Shown here in pieces: positions 28,092-36,609 of a DNA stretch of 64,000 bases. Positions within the stretch are counted from its first letter, which is position 1, and every line of letters begins with the position of its first letter. Position numbers and translations under genes: made by a program. The stretch is from assembly GCF_001280085.1 (NCBI RefSeq), contig NZ_LGED01000057.1, positions 62,001 to 126,000 on the forward strand. Direction: 5' to 3'. This DNA comes from Saccharothrix sp. NRRL B-16348. GTDB lineage: Bacteria; Actinomycetota; Actinomycetes; Mycobacteriales; Pseudonocardiaceae. The notes beneath the pieces were generated by a model that was not told the origin of the DNA, did not search any database, and was given only the letters and a program-made list of their open reading frames with translations.

Positions 28092-28537
28092 GTGTCCACG
28101 ATCGCCATCTCGCGGGTCTTGGCGCGGATCGGCGTGATCGGGTGCAGCTCGGCGAACGCGGTCTTCACGTCGGCGTCCTCGCCGTCGACGAGCCGGCAGT
28201 GGGGCACCCAGTTGCCCGGCAGGTGCTGGGCGTTGGGGTGCTTCACGCGGCCCGCGAGGACGTCGTGCACCGCCGAGTGCACGGCCAGCAGCTCGGCGTC
28301 CACGACCGCGCCGAGCTGGAGGGTGTTCTCCGTGGCGCTCAGGGTGTGCAGCCAGACGTCAGGTAGCCACAGCCGGGACAGGTCCTCGCGCAGCTCGGCG
28401 CGCACCTTCGGCCCGATCGTGCCCGCCGCCGCGTAGGTCAGGTGCGGCGGCAGCTCGGACCTCGCGCCGATCCGCCGCCACAGGGACCGCACGGCCTGGT
28501 CGGCCTCGGCGTCGAAGAACACCACCAGCGCGTGCAC
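28040..28537 (-). CDS. 2'-5' RNA ligase/phosphoesterase (LigT-like) family protein
   Basis: A 165-residue protein of the 2H phosphoesterase superfamily. The two histidine motifs appear as PPHLTYAAAG (HxT) and VPHCRLVDG (HxR), where the second normally reads HxT/S. In other bacteria members open or ligate 2'-5' RNA linkages or cyclic phosphates; the substrate here is unknown. GTG 28537 lies 2 nt after the mutY stop, so it is co-transcribed with mutY. Confidence 0.8.
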   Translation of the reverse strand: MHALVVFFDAEADQAVRSLWRRIGARSELPPHLTYAAAGTIGPKVRAELREDLSRLWLPDVWLHTLSATENTLQLGAVVDAELLAVHSAVHDVLAGRVKHPNAQHLPGNWVPHCRLVDGEDADVKTAFAELHPITPIRAKTREMAIVDTQTGSIDPLRNASTAPR

Positions 28538-28539
28538 GG

Positions 28540-29415
28540 TCAGTGCTCCCCGGGCAGGGCGAACAGGCCCTCGCGCGTCTGCTCGACCAGGCCGTCGGTG
28601 AGCAGCGAGTGCAGGCACCGGTCCCGCTGGCCCGCGTCCGACCACACCACGTCCAGCCGCGCCTTCGCGACCGGCTCGGCCGTGCCGCGCAGCACGTCCA
28701 GCAGCAGGCCGCGCACCTGCCGGTCGGTGCCCGCGAACTTCTGCACGGCCTTCGCCGGGCCGTCGTACGCCGGGCGGCCGTTGAGCTGCCACGCGCACGC
28801 GTCGAACACGGGACAGTCCGCGCACTTGGGCGCGCGGGCCGTGCAGACGAGCGCGCCCAGCTCCATCAAGGCGGCGGAGTAGACGGCGGCGGGCCCGTCC
28901 TCGTCGGGCAGCAGGGCTTCGACGTCCCGCATGTCCTTCGTGGTGGACGGCGGCCCGGCGTCGCCCGCGCCGTGCACGGCCCGTGCGACGACGCGGCGGA
29001 CGTTCGTGTCGACCACCGGGCACCGCTGCCCGTAGGCGAACGCCGCGACCGCCCGTGCCGTGTACGCGCCGATGCCCGGCAGCGCCAGGAGGGTGTCCAC
29101 GTCGTCCGGGACCACGTCGTCGTGCTGCTCGGCGATGGCCTGCGCGGCGGCGTGCAGCCTCAGCGCGCGGCGCGGGTAGCCCAGCTTGCCCCAGGCGCGC
29201 AGCACCTCGCCCTGGCTCGCCTCCGCCATCGCCGACGGCGTGGGCCACCGGGCCAGCCACTCGTGCCAGATCGGCTCGACCCGCGCCACGGGGGTCTGCT
29301 GCAACATGATCTCGCTGACGAGCACGCCCCACGCCGTGCACTCCGGCCGTCGCCAGGGCAGGTCGCGGGCGGTGTCGGCGAACCAGTCGAGGAGGAGGTC
29401 GGCGTCCAGGCTCAT
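28540..29415 (-). CDS. mutY: A/G-specific adenine DNA glycosylase
   Basis: A 291-residue MutY-type base-excision enzyme that removes A opposite 8-oxoG or G. The helix-hairpin-helix core includes LVSEIMLQQTPVARV and the LLALPGIGAYTARAVAAFAYG motif with the catalytic Asp in VVDTNVRRV. The [4Fe-4S] cluster ligands follow the C-x6-C-x2-C-x5-C pattern in VCTARAPKCADCPVFDAC. The C-terminal NUDIX-like domain is short, as in actinobacteria. ATG 29415 is chosen over a longer frame because the family starts just before WFADTARDLPWR. Confidence 0.93.
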   Translation of the reverse strand: MSLDADLLLDWFADTARDLPWRRPECTAWGVLVSEIMLQQTPVARVEPIWHEWLARWPTPSAMAEASQGEVLRAWGKLGYPRRALRLHAAAQAIAEQHDDVVPDDVDTLLALPGIGAYTARAVAAFAYGQRCPVVDTNVRRVVARAVHGAGDAGPPSTTKDMRDVEALLPDEDGPAAVYSAALMELGALVCTARAPKCADCPVFDACAWQLNGRPAYDGPAKAVQKFAGTDRQVRGLLLDVLRGTAEPVAKARLDVVWSDAGQRDRCLHSLLTDGLVEQTREGLFALPGEH

Positions 29416-29453
29416 AGCGCCGCACAGTCTTCCACGACCGGTTCGCCGACCGG

Positions 29454-29945
29454 TCACACGACTTCGGTCAGCTCGCCCGTGTGCACGTCGTAGACGAAAC
29501 CGCGCACGTTGTCGCGGTGCGGGAGGAACGCGCTGCGCCGGACCCGGTTCACCGAGCCGCGCACGCTGTCCTTCACCTCGCGGAACGCCTCCACCGACCA
29601 CGGCGGCCGCAGGCCGGACGCCTGCTCCAGCTCGTCCTTGAAGTCGTCCTCGGTGACCAGTTCCAGGCCGCAGTTGGTGTGGTGCACCAGCAGCACCTCG
29701 CGGGTGCCGAGCTTGCGCTGGCTCAACGCCAGCGAGCGGATCATGTCGTCGGTCACGACACCGCCCGCGTTGCGCAGCACGTGCGCCTCACCCTGCTTGA
29801 GGCCGAAGATCTCGAACACCCGGATCCGGGAGTCCATGCAGGTCAGGATGGCTACGTTCATCGAAGGTCGCGGCGAGGAACGGTCGCCGGGAACGATGTT
29901 GCCCAATTCGGCGTTGCGGTGGAGCAGCTCGTCGATCGCGGTCAT
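29454..29945 (-). CDS. Beta-class carbonic anhydrase
   Basis: A 163-residue beta-carbonic anhydrase that interconverts CO2 and bicarbonate. Zinc ligands are visible in ILTCMDSRIRVFE (Cys and the Asp-Arg dyad) and VHHTNCGLE (His and Cys). Other matching segments are EAHVLRNAGG and SLALSQRKLGTREVLL. Its length and sequence resemble mycobacterial Rv1284 more than Rv3588c, although its location (next to mutY) is that of Rv3588c. GGGAGGTGTGCG precedes ATG 29945. Longer in-frame starts upstream lack support. Confidence 0.92.
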   Translation of the reverse strand: MTAIDELLHRNAELGNIVPGDRSSPRPSMNVAILTCMDSRIRVFEIFGLKQGEAHVLRNAGGVVTDDMIRSLALSQRKLGTREVLLVHHTNCGLELVTEDDFKDELEQASGLRPPWSVEAFREVKDSVRGSVNRVRRSAFLPHRDNVRGFVYDVHTGELTEVV

Positions 29946-30084
29946 CGCACACCTCCCGTTGTTCCCTCGGATTGGAACCCGAGTCCCGCATGGCGGGCAA
30001 GCGAATCGGGCGAACCTCACGTTCACCTCATCGGGGGACCGATGCTTCCGGTGGAATTCCACGTGACCCGGCTACCTTCGCCCT

Positions 30085-30735
30085 GTGATCGAGCCCACAG
30101 GCCCGCACCCGCGGTCGGTGTACCGGCGGCGGCGCGCGCTGGCCGTCGCCGGGTCGGTGGTCGCGCTGGTGTCGGCGGTCTGGCTGGTCGGCGCCCTGAT
30201 CGGCCACGGCGACCCGGCGCCGGTGGCCGCGCAGCCCTCGTCCCGCCCGCCGGAGCCGCCCGCCACGCCCGTGGTCGTGTCGTCGTCCTCCACGACTCCT
30301 CCTCCTGCTTCCCCCGCGCCGCCGACCTTGCCGCCGGGTCCGCCGCCGCCGTGCGAGGACGCGCAGGTGGCCGTGGCGGCCGAGGTCGACAAGCCCTCGA
30401 CCCCGGCCGGGCAACCCGTGCGGTTCACGATCGCGGTCTCCAACACCGGCCCGCTGCCGTGCGCGAAGGAGATCGGGCGGCAGGTGCGCGAGCTGGTCGT
30501 GACGAGCGTGGACGGCGCGAAGCGGCTGTGGTCGAGCAACGACTGCTTCGTCACCGACGGGTCGGAGGTGCGCGTGATGCAGCCGGGTGAGCGGTTCACG
30601 TACGGCCTGCTGTGGATGGGCGGCACGTCGGAACCGGGCTGCCGCGAGCACTCCCGGCTCGGCGCGGGCGACTACCTGCTCACCGCGCTGGTGGCGGGCA
30701 AGGCCGGCAACCCGGTGATCTTCCGGGTGACGTGA
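30085..30735 (+). CDS. Membrane-anchored extracellular protein, Rv3587c-like
   Basis: A 216-residue protein with a basic N-terminus (YRRRRALAVAGSVV), one transmembrane helix (about 21-41), a Pro/Ser/Thr-rich linker (50-85) and an extracytoplasmic beta-rich domain from about residue 88. Three cysteines in that domain could form a disulfide. The motif FTIAVSNTGPLPC suggests an immunoglobulin/DUF11-like fold. Position after the carbonic anhydrase matches mycobacterial Rv3587c; function unknown. In that genome disA comes next; here it does not. Confidence 0.8.
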   Translation: MIEPTGPHPRSVYRRRRALAVAGSVVALVSAVWLVGALIGHGDPAPVAAQPSSRPPEPPATPVVVSSSSTTPPPASPAPPTLPPGPPPPCEDAQVAVAAEVDKPSTPAGQPVRFTIAVSNTGPLPCAKEIGRQVRELVVTSVDGAKRLWSSNDCFVTDGSEVRVMQPGERFTYGLLWMGGTSEPGCREHSRLGAGDYLLTALVAGKAGNPVIFRVT

Positions 30736-30738
30736 GGC

Positions 30739-31641
30739 TCAGACCAGCAGCGCGGCCAGCGCGTCGACCACCGCGGTGACCGGTGCGGGCTCGCGCAGCC
30801 GCCGTGACCACAGGGCGGACTCGGCGGCCCTGGCCTGCGCCCACCGGCGGACCCGTGCCCGATCGACCTCCGCCGCCTCGGCGAACTCCGCGATCCGCCG
30901 GTCCACCGCCCGGCGCAAGTCCGGTTCGGCCGTGACCGCGGGCCAGTCGCCGCGCAGCAGGGGCAGCAGTTCGAAGGCCGGGTCTCCCACCAGCGCGGTC
31001 GGGTCGACGGCGCGCAGTCCTGCGTCGTGACGTTGCCCTGTGTCGTCGCGCAGGATGTTGCCGAAGTGCAGGTCGCCGTGCAGCAGGACGGCCGGCTGGT
31101 CGACGGCCAGGTCGCGTGCGTTGGCGACCGCCGCGTCGACCACCCGTGCGGGCAGCGGCGAGCCCAGCTGGGCGGCGTGCGGAGGCACGTCCGCCGCCCA
31201 GCCGAGCGCCTTCTCGGCCAGCGAGGGCACGCCGGGCGGCGCGGGGACGGCGAGCCGCCGCACGAGCCTGCCCACCGCGGTGAACGGTGCCGGTTCGGGT
31301 TTCCTCAAGGGGCGCAACCGTTCCAGCAGCAGGGCGAACCGGCTGTCGTCCCGTGCCAACAAGCGCACCGCGCCGTTGCCGTTCCACGCCGCCAGTGCCA
31401 CCGGCTCCGCCGTGTTGTACGAGAGCGGGAACCCCAACTTCACCACCACTTCCGCACCGTCCACCCGCACGGCGGGGATGACCACGCCGACGGCACCGTG
31501 CATGAGCGGCCCGGACGGCGTGCAGGACCAGCGTTCGAGGAACTCGGCGGCCAGCGCGGGCAACGACTCGACCCACCGCCTGCCGGGCTCGCCTTCACGC
31601 CGGATCGTGGCCTCCGCGAACCCGGGCGGAACGACGACCAT
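30739..31641 (-). CDS. APH(6)/hydroxyurea-type antibiotic phosphotransferase family protein
   Basis: A 300-residue kinase-like protein of the APH(6)-streptomycin/hydroxyurea phosphotransferase group. It shows the family opening VPPGFAEATIRREGEPGRRW, the catalytic-loop-like VLLHGDLHFGNILRDD and the magnesium-binding AVDPTALVGDPAFELLPLLR. It may phosphorylate an aminoglycoside or another small molecule; resistance cannot be asserted from sequence alone. ATG 31641 matches the family N-terminus. A frame-extended start at 31683 would read into an 18-bp repeat array. Confidence 0.82.
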   Translation of the reverse strand: MVVVPPGFAEATIRREGEPGRRWVESLPALAAEFLERWSCTPSGPLMHGAVGVVIPAVRVDGAEVVVKLGFPLSYNTAEPVALAAWNGNGAVRLLARDDSRFALLLERLRPLRKPEPAPFTAVGRLVRRLAVPAPPGVPSLAEKALGWAADVPPHAAQLGSPLPARVVDAAVANARDLAVDQPAVLLHGDLHFGNILRDDTGQRHDAGLRAVDPTALVGDPAFELLPLLRGDWPAVTAEPDLRRAVDRRIAEFAEAAEVDRARVRRWAQARAAESALWSRRLREPAPVTAVVDALAALLV

Positions 31642-31657
31642 GCGGAACCCCCGATGT

Positions 31658-31728
31658 TCGTGCACGTCGAGCTGATCGTGCACGTCGAGCCGATGTGGAC
31701 AGCGAGACGGTCGTGCACGTTGAGACGG
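31658..31728. repeat. 18-bp tandem repeat upstream of the APH-like gene
   Basis: Units TCGTGCACGTCGAGCTGA (31658-31675) and TCGTGCACGTCGAGCCGA (31676-31693) are followed by a 17-bp degenerate unit and then TCGTGCACGTTGAGACGG (31711-31728). The array is 16 nt upstream of the APH-like start, in its probable promoter or leader. Read in frame on the minus strand it would give VHDRL-like repeats, but no start site supports translation. Confidence 0.75.
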
Positions 31729-31782
31729 TCGTGAACGGCGGCCGTGGCGGCGGGTGAGCCGGAATTGTCGGTGGTCGCCGGC

Positions 31783-31821
31783 AAAATAAAAGCAGGGGTC
31801 CCCTTGGGCGAGGACCCCTGC
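31783..31821 (-). terminator. Intrinsic terminator of the lacI-type gene
   Basis: GCAGGGGTCC (31792-31801) pairs perfectly with GGACCCCTGC (31812-31821) across a 10-nt loop. On the minus strand the hairpin is followed by TTTTATTTT (complement of 31783-31791), a classical terminator for the leftward regulator ending at 31881. Confidence 0.9.
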
Positions 31822-31880
31822 GAAGCGTGGGAAAGCGGTAAGTGGGGACGGGCGGGTGAGGGGTCAGCGCGGAGCCGGGG

Positions 31881-32984
31881 TCACGGGCCGAACCAGCGTT
31901 CCTCCGCCGTCCCGCGCGGTGGGGCGGCGGTGGTGCCGTGGATCAGTTCGGTGGACAGGGTGACGGCTCGGGGGCGGGTGCGCTCGGCCGAGTCGAGGAG
32001 CAGCTTGCCCGCCGCGCGGCCCTTCTCCAGGACCGGCTGGCGGACCGTCGTCAGACCGGCCTGCTCCGCCTCGCGGATCCCGTCGAAGCCGGTGACGGTG
32101 ATGTCGACCGGCACGCGCAGGCCGCGCCGCTGAACCTCCGCCATGGCGCCGAGAGCCAGTATGTCCGACGTGCAGATCAACGCGGTGATCTGCGGGTCGC
32201 GCTCCAGCACCTGGGCCGCCGCCGACGCGCCGGACGCCATGGTGTGGTCGAACCGCTCCGCCACCGGCACGGTCTCCCAGTCCACGCCGACCGACGCGAA
32301 CGCCTGCGCCAACCCGGCCAACCGGGCCCGCTGCACGTGGAAGTGCGCCGCCTGCTGCCGGTCCGGCGTCACGAAGTCGTCGTTGCGGTCACGGGCCAGC
32401 CGCATGCACACCACGCCGACCCGCCGGTGCCCCAACGAGATCAGGTGCTGCGCCAACGCGTGCATGGCCGCCTGGTCGTCGATGCCGACGCGGTCGACGT
32501 TGCCGAGATCGGGCTGGTCGCACACCACCGTCGGCACCGGCCGCTCCAACACCGCCGCCAGGTGCGGGTCGTCGTCGGGCACCGAATACACCACGAAACC
32601 GTCCACCCCTGCCCGGTGCACGGCCGCCACGTCCTCGCGCTCGGGGTTCGCCGGCACGAGCAGCAGCCCGGTCCCGGCGTCCTCGCACGCGAGCGCCAAA
32701 CCCTCAAGGAACCCGATCGCCGCCGGGTCGCGGAACGCGTAGGACAGGTTCTCGGTGAGCAGCAGGCCCACCGCACCGGCCTTCCTGGTCCGCAGTGAAC
32801 GGGCAACCGGGTCGGGCCCCGGGTACCCGAGTCGTCTAGCTGTCTCCAACACCCGGCGTCGCAGCTCTGGCGAGAGCTGGTCGGGACGGTTGTACGCGTT
32901 GGACACCGTTGTCCGGGAAACACCCAGCTCCGCCGCCAGTGAGGCGAGCGTCGCGGGGCGTCGCACATGCATCGACCGCGCCAT
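31881..32984 (-). CDS. LacI-family transcriptional regulator (first)
   Basis: A 367-residue LacI/GalR regulator. The helix-turn-helix is LASLAAELGVSRTTVSNAYN near the N-terminus, followed by a periplasmic-binding-protein-like effector domain (GAVGLLLTENLSYAFRDP, LGHRRVGVVC, VTGFDGI). It may correspond to mycobacterial Rv3575c. The start is uncertain: ATG 32984 and 32972 and GTG-like positions up to 33011 are in frame. With 32984, a perfect inverted repeat at 32999-33009 lies just upstream and suggests autoregulation. The ligand is unknown. Confidence 0.88.
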   Translation of the reverse strand: MARSMHVRRPATLASLAAELGVSRTTVSNAYNRPDQLSPELRRRVLETARRLGYPGPDPVARSLRTRKAGAVGLLLTENLSYAFRDPAAIGFLEGLALACEDAGTGLLLVPANPEREDVAAVHRAGVDGFVVYSVPDDDPHLAAVLERPVPTVVCDQPDLGNVDRVGIDDQAAMHALAQHLISLGHRRVGVVCMRLARDRNDDFVTPDRQQAAHFHVQRARLAGLAQAFASVGVDWETVPVAERFDHTMASGASAAAQVLERDPQITALICTSDILALGAMAEVQRRGLRVPVDITVTGFDGIREAEQAGLTTVRQPVLEKGRAAGKLLLDSAERTRPRAVTLSTELIHGTTAAPPRGTAEERWFGP

Positions 32985-32998
32985 GAAGTGACCGTAAC

Positions 32999-33009
32999 GG
33001 TTCAGAACC
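32999..33009. promoter_or_regulatory. Candidate operator of the first LacI gene
   Basis: GGTTCAGAACC is a perfect 5-1-5 inverted repeat located 15 nt before ATG 32984. Its size and place fit autorepression by the LacI-type regulator. The assignment rests on symmetry alone. Confidence 0.45.
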
Positions 33010-33091
33010 ATTTGCAGAAGTGGGGGTGACCGGCGTCCCTCAAAATTGCCATCAGTGCAGATGAGGTGTGGTTACCTCAGGGTACAATGGT

Positions 33092-34141
33092 CTAAACCAA
33101 TAGGGGTGCGGCGGACGACTCGCGCACCACCAACCGCGGTCGGAAAACACGCGTGTAATTGCCCGCCGGACGCCGTCGCCGATCCGGGTCGAGCCGGTGC
33201 ACCAACTCGTCCACGGCCGCCGACGCCATCTCCTCGATCGGCTGCGCCAGCGTGGTCAACGACGGCGAGCAGTACGACGCCAGCGGGATGTCGTCGAACC
33301 CCACCACGGACAGGTCCCGCGGCACGGTCAGCCCGCGCCGGTGCGCCTCCCGCAGCACGCCGATCGCCATGTGGTCGGACGAGCAGATCACCGCCGTCGG
33401 CCGCACGGTGTCCAGCAGCGTCGACACCGCCTCCGCCCCGCCCTCGGGCCCGAACGGCGCGTGCGCCACGAAGTCGGACGTCGCCGGCAGCCCGTCCTCC
33501 TCCAGCGCCGCCGCCCACCCGGCCCGCTTGAGCCGCGACGGCAACGCCCGCGCCGGCCCCGACACGAACCCGATCCGCCGGTGCCCCAACTCCACCAGGT
33601 GCCTGGTCGCGGCATATCCCGCGTGCTGCTCGTCCACGGTCACGTCCGGCACGTCCAGCGACGGCGTGGCCCCGTTGAGGAACACCATGTGCACGCCGTC
33701 GGCCAGCAGCTTCGCGTAGTACGACGGCCGCGGCGCCTGGCCGAGCGGCACCTCGACGTTGGTGATCTCCGGCGACACGAACACCATGCCCTCGACGCCG
33801 CGCGCGAGGAGCATCCGCACGTACTCCTCCTCGCCCATCGCGCCCGCGCCGGTGGCCCGCGTGTTGCACAGCAGCGACGAGTAGCCCAGCCGCGCGGCCC
33901 GCACCTCCAACGCCTCGGCGAACGCCGGGAACACCGGGTTCGACAGCTCGGGCACGAGCAGCCCGATCACACCGGTCCGCTGCAGCGCGCCGAGCCCGCG
34001 CGGCGTGTAAGGCATTTCCGCAAGCACCGCGAGCACGCGCTGGCGCGTCTCGTCGTTCACGCCCGCCCGGCGGTTGAGCACCCGGCTGACCGTGGAGATG
34101 CTCACCCCGGCTGCCCTGGCGATCTCGGACAGACCGGACAC
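33092..34141 (-). CDS. LacI-family transcriptional regulator (second, sugar transporter control)
   Basis: A 349-residue LacI/GalR regulator, divergent from the sugar-binding lipoprotein gene at 34368. The helix-turn-helix reads LSEIARAAGVSISTVSRVLN, with the hinge helix and effector domain (GVIGLLVPELSNPVFPAF, LGHRRIGFVSG, VVGFDDIPLASY) complete. GTG 34141 is chosen because AGGAGG lies about 6 nt upstream and it matches the family start. Two inverted repeats, at 34189 and 34309, flank the divergent promoters. It most likely represses the transporter and itself in the absence of sugar. Confidence 0.9.
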   Translation of the reverse strand: MSGLSEIARAAGVSISTVSRVLNRRAGVNDETRQRVLAVLAEMPYTPRGLGALQRTGVIGLLVPELSNPVFPAFAEALEVRAARLGYSSLLCNTRATGAGAMGEEEYVRMLLARGVEGMVFVSPEITNVEVPLGQAPRPSYYAKLLADGVHMVFLNGATPSLDVPDVTVDEQHAGYAATRHLVELGHRRIGFVSGPARALPSRLKRAGWAAALEEDGLPATSDFVAHAPFGPEGGAEAVSTLLDTVRPTAVICSSDHMAIGVLREAHRRGLTVPRDLSVVGFDDIPLASYCSPSLTTLAQPIEEMASAAVDELVHRLDPDRRRRPAGNYTRVFRPRLVVRESSAAPLLV

Positions 34142-34188
34142 CGTGCCTCCTCGCAGACTTGTGGGTGAGGTGCAGCCTGCCGTCAGCG

Positions 34189-34200
34189 GCAAATTTTTGC
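34189..34200. promoter_or_regulatory. Candidate LacI-type operator 1
   Basis: GCAAATTTTTGC is a near-perfect 12-bp palindrome, 48 nt upstream of the lacI-type start (34141) and 168 nt upstream of the lipoprotein gene. It shares GCAA/TTGC ends with operator 2 at 34309. Confidence 0.55.
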
Positions 34201-34308
34201 AACGCCCACCTTGGTTTCCTCCGGCCACGCGGGGCCGTTACGGCTTGGTTACGTCAAGACCCTTGACCCGGCCCTGGTCGGCGGGATGAAATCCGCGTCA
34301 ACAATTTC

Positions 34309-34320
34309 GCAAGTTCTTGC
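34309..34320. promoter_or_regulatory. Candidate LacI-type operator 2
   Basis: GCAAGTTCTTGC is a 5-2-5 inverted repeat located 48 nt before the start of the sugar-binding protein gene. It resembles known LacI-family sites in actinobacteria, and the pair with 34189 suggests looping repression of both divergent genes. Confidence 0.6.
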
Positions 34321-34367
34321 AAGAGCCTTCATCACGGTGGAGGCCCGCAGGAGGGACGACAGCAACG

Positions 34368-35624
34368 ATGCGACGTACCACCCTCGTGACCGCAGTGGCG
34401 GCCGTCTCCGCCCTCGTCCTCACCGCGTGCGGTGGTGGCGACGGCGGATCGGCGTCCGGCGACTCCGGTGAGATCACTTTCTGGGACACCAGCGGCCCCA
34501 ACGAAGGCCCGGTGTTCGCCGCGATCGCGCAGGAGTGCGCGACCAAGGGCGGCTACAAGGTCAAGACCGAGACCGTGCCGTTCGACGCGGCCCTGAACAA
34601 CTACCGCACCGCCGCCCAGGGCGGTCAGGGCCCGGACGTGTTCCGCGCCGAGGTCGCGTGGGTGTCGCAGCTGGCCAAGCTCGGCTACGTCGTCGACCTG
34701 GCCGGCACCGAGCTGGCGAGCGACACGTCCGACTTCCTGGAGACGCCGCTCGGCTCCACCAAGTACGACGGCAAGACCTACGGCGTCCCCCAGGTCACCG
34801 ACTCGCTGGCGCTGTTCTACAACAAGAAGCTGCTGGCCGACGCCGGTGTCGAGCCGCCGAAGACGTGGGACGACGTGAAGGCCGCCGCGGCCAAGCTCGG
34901 CGGCGAGAAGACGATCTTCATCAACAACGACGCGTACTACGCGCTGCCGTTCATCTACGGCGAGGGCGGCGACCTGGTCGACGCCGGCGCGAAGAAGATC
35001 GTGGTCAACTCCGCGGACAACGTGAAGGCGCTGGAGACCGCCAAGGGCCTGCTGGACGCCAAGGCCGCGTCCACCGCGCTGGACCCGACCAACTCGTACA
35101 ACAACATGCAGGCCGCGTTCACCACCGGCGAGGTCGCCATGGTGATCAACGGCCCGTGGTCGGTCGCCGACTACCTCAAGGGCGCCGCGTTCAGCGACGC
35201 CGCCAACCTGGGCATCGCGCCCGTCCCCGGCGCCACCGCGGGCAAGGGCTCCGCGCCGGTCGGCGGCCACGACTACGTGATCCGCCAGGGCACCAAGGCC
35301 AAGGACTCGTCGGTCAAGTTCATCGCCTGCATGGCGAGCACCGAGTCGCAGGTGCGCATCGCCAAGGAACTGGGCGTGCTGCCCACCCGCAAGTCGGCCT
35401 ACGAGAACGCCGACGTGAAGGCCAACGCGGTCGTGTCCGCGTTCGAGCCGGTCGTCACCGCCGCCCACCCGCGCGCCTGGATCCCCGAGGGCGGCCAGCT
35501 GTTCGACCCGCTGAAGATCGCCTACGCCGACGTGCTGGCGGGCAAGAAGGACGCCAAGACGGCGCTGGACGAGGTCGCCAAGACCTACAAGGACACCGTC
35601 GTCCCCGAGTACACCGTCGGCTGA
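34368..35624 (+). CDS. Carbohydrate ABC transporter substrate-binding lipoprotein
   Basis: A 418-residue extracellular solute-binding protein (family 1, MalE-like). A signal peptide ends in the lipobox LTAC (Cys21), and the mature part shows EITFWDTSG, GPDVFRAEVAWVSQLAKLG, TYGVPQVTDSLALFYNKKLL and VAMVINGPWSVADY. These are typical of maltose/maltodextrin or trehalose binders. ATG 34368 follows GGAGGGACGAC. It starts the operon with two permeases and is probably repressed by the divergent LacI. The exact sugar is not predictable. Confidence 0.93.
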   Translation: MRRTTLVTAVAAVSALVLTACGGGDGGSASGDSGEITFWDTSGPNEGPVFAAIAQECATKGGYKVKTETVPFDAALNNYRTAAQGGQGPDVFRAEVAWVSQLAKLGYVVDLAGTELASDTSDFLETPLGSTKYDGKTYGVPQVTDSLALFYNKKLLADAGVEPPKTWDDVKAAAAKLGGEKTIFINNDAYYALPFIYGEGGDLVDAGAKKIVVNSADNVKALETAKGLLDAKAASTALDPTNSYNNMQAAFTTGEVAMVINGPWSVADYLKGAAFSDAANLGIAPVPGATAGKGSAPVGGHDYVIRQGTKAKDSSVKFIACMASTESQVRIAKELGVLPTRKSAYENADVKANAVVSAFEPVVTAAHPRAWIPEGGQLFDPLKIAYADVLAGKKDAKTALDEVAKTYKDTVVPEYTVG

Positions 35625-35688
35625 CCATCCCTCGTGACGCCCGGCCCGATCGTGGGCCGGGCGCCGCGAGGAGCGAAGGGAGACTTCG

Positions 35689-36609
35689 GTGCGCAGGTTC
35701 CTGGACCGGCACTGGTACGCGTACGCGATGGTGCTGCCGGTCGTGGTGGTCATCGCGGTGCTGGTGCTGTTCCCGCTCGCCCAGGGCGTGTTCTTCACCT
35801 TCACCGACATCAACGAAGGCAACATCGCCAACCCGATCCTCGACCGGCCGGCGACCTACGTCTCCGTTGGCCTCGACAACTACCTGAACGTCCTGTCCGG
35901 CGACGCCAGCTACGGCGCGTTCTGGTCCACGCTGGTGCGCACGCTGATCTGGACGCTCGCCTGCGTGTTCTTCCACTACACGATCGGCCTCGGTCTCGCG
36001 CTGCTGCTCAACCGGCAGGTGCGCGGCCGGGCGGTGTACCGGGTGCTGCTGATCCTGCCGTGGGCCGTGCCCGCGTTCATCAGCGCGTTCGCGTGGAAGT
36101 ACATGTTCAACGCGCAGTACGGGATCATCAACCAGGGCCTGCGCTTCCTCGGCCTGGACGACCCGCCGGTGTGGCTCGGCCAGTCGGACTGGGCGCTCGT
36201 CGCGGTGATCATCGTGAACGTGTGGCTCGGCGTGCCGTTCATGATGGTGGCGCTGCTCGGCGGGCTCCAGTCGATCCCCGGCGACCTCTACGAGGCGGCC
36301 GAGGTGGACGGCGCGACGCCGTGGCAGCGGTTCCGCAACGTGACGCTGCCCGGCCTGCGGTCGGTGTCCAGCACGGTGGTGCTGCTGGGCATCATCTGGA
36401 CGTTCAACATGTTCGCGATCATCTACCTGATCACCGGGCCGAACCCGAACACCCGGATCCTGGTGACCTACGCGTTCGAGCGGTTCTTCTCCGGCGCGTC
36501 CCGCGACTTCGCGGTGGCGTCGACCTACGGCGTGCTGATCCTGTCCGTGCTGCTCGTGTTCGCGGGCGTGTACCGGCGCGCGCTGCGCAAGCAAGGCGAG
36601 GTGTGGTGA
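35689..36609 (+). CDS. Carbohydrate ABC transporter permease, MalF-like
   Basis: A 306-residue membrane permease with six probable transmembrane segments. The EAA loop that contacts the ATPase is visible in EAAEVDGATPWQRFRNVTLP. Other matches are LLLNRQVRGRAVYRVLLILP and WTFNMFAIIYLITGPNP. GGGAGACTTC precedes GTG 35689, and the stop overlaps the ATG of the MalG-like gene by 1 nt, so the pair is coupled. Confidence 0.93.
   Translation: MRRFLDRHWYAYAMVLPVVVVIAVLVLFPLAQGVFFTFTDINEGNIANPILDRPATYVSVGLDNYLNVLSGDASYGAFWSTLVRTLIWTLACVFFHYTIGLGLALLLNRQVRGRAVYRVLLILPWAVPAFISAFAWKYMFNAQYGIINQGLRFLGLDDPPVWLGQSDWALVAVIIVNVWLGVPFMMVALLGGLQSIPGDLYEAAEVDGATPWQRFRNVTLPGLRSVSSTVVLLGIIWTFNMFAIIYLITGPNPNTRILVTYAFERFFSGASRDFAVASTYGVLILSVLLVFAGVYRRALRKQGEVW

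Noticed and set aside
30739..31683. Longer start (31683) for the APH-like kinase
   Set aside because: The extra 14 residues come from the 18-bp repeat array, and family similarity begins at Met 31641.
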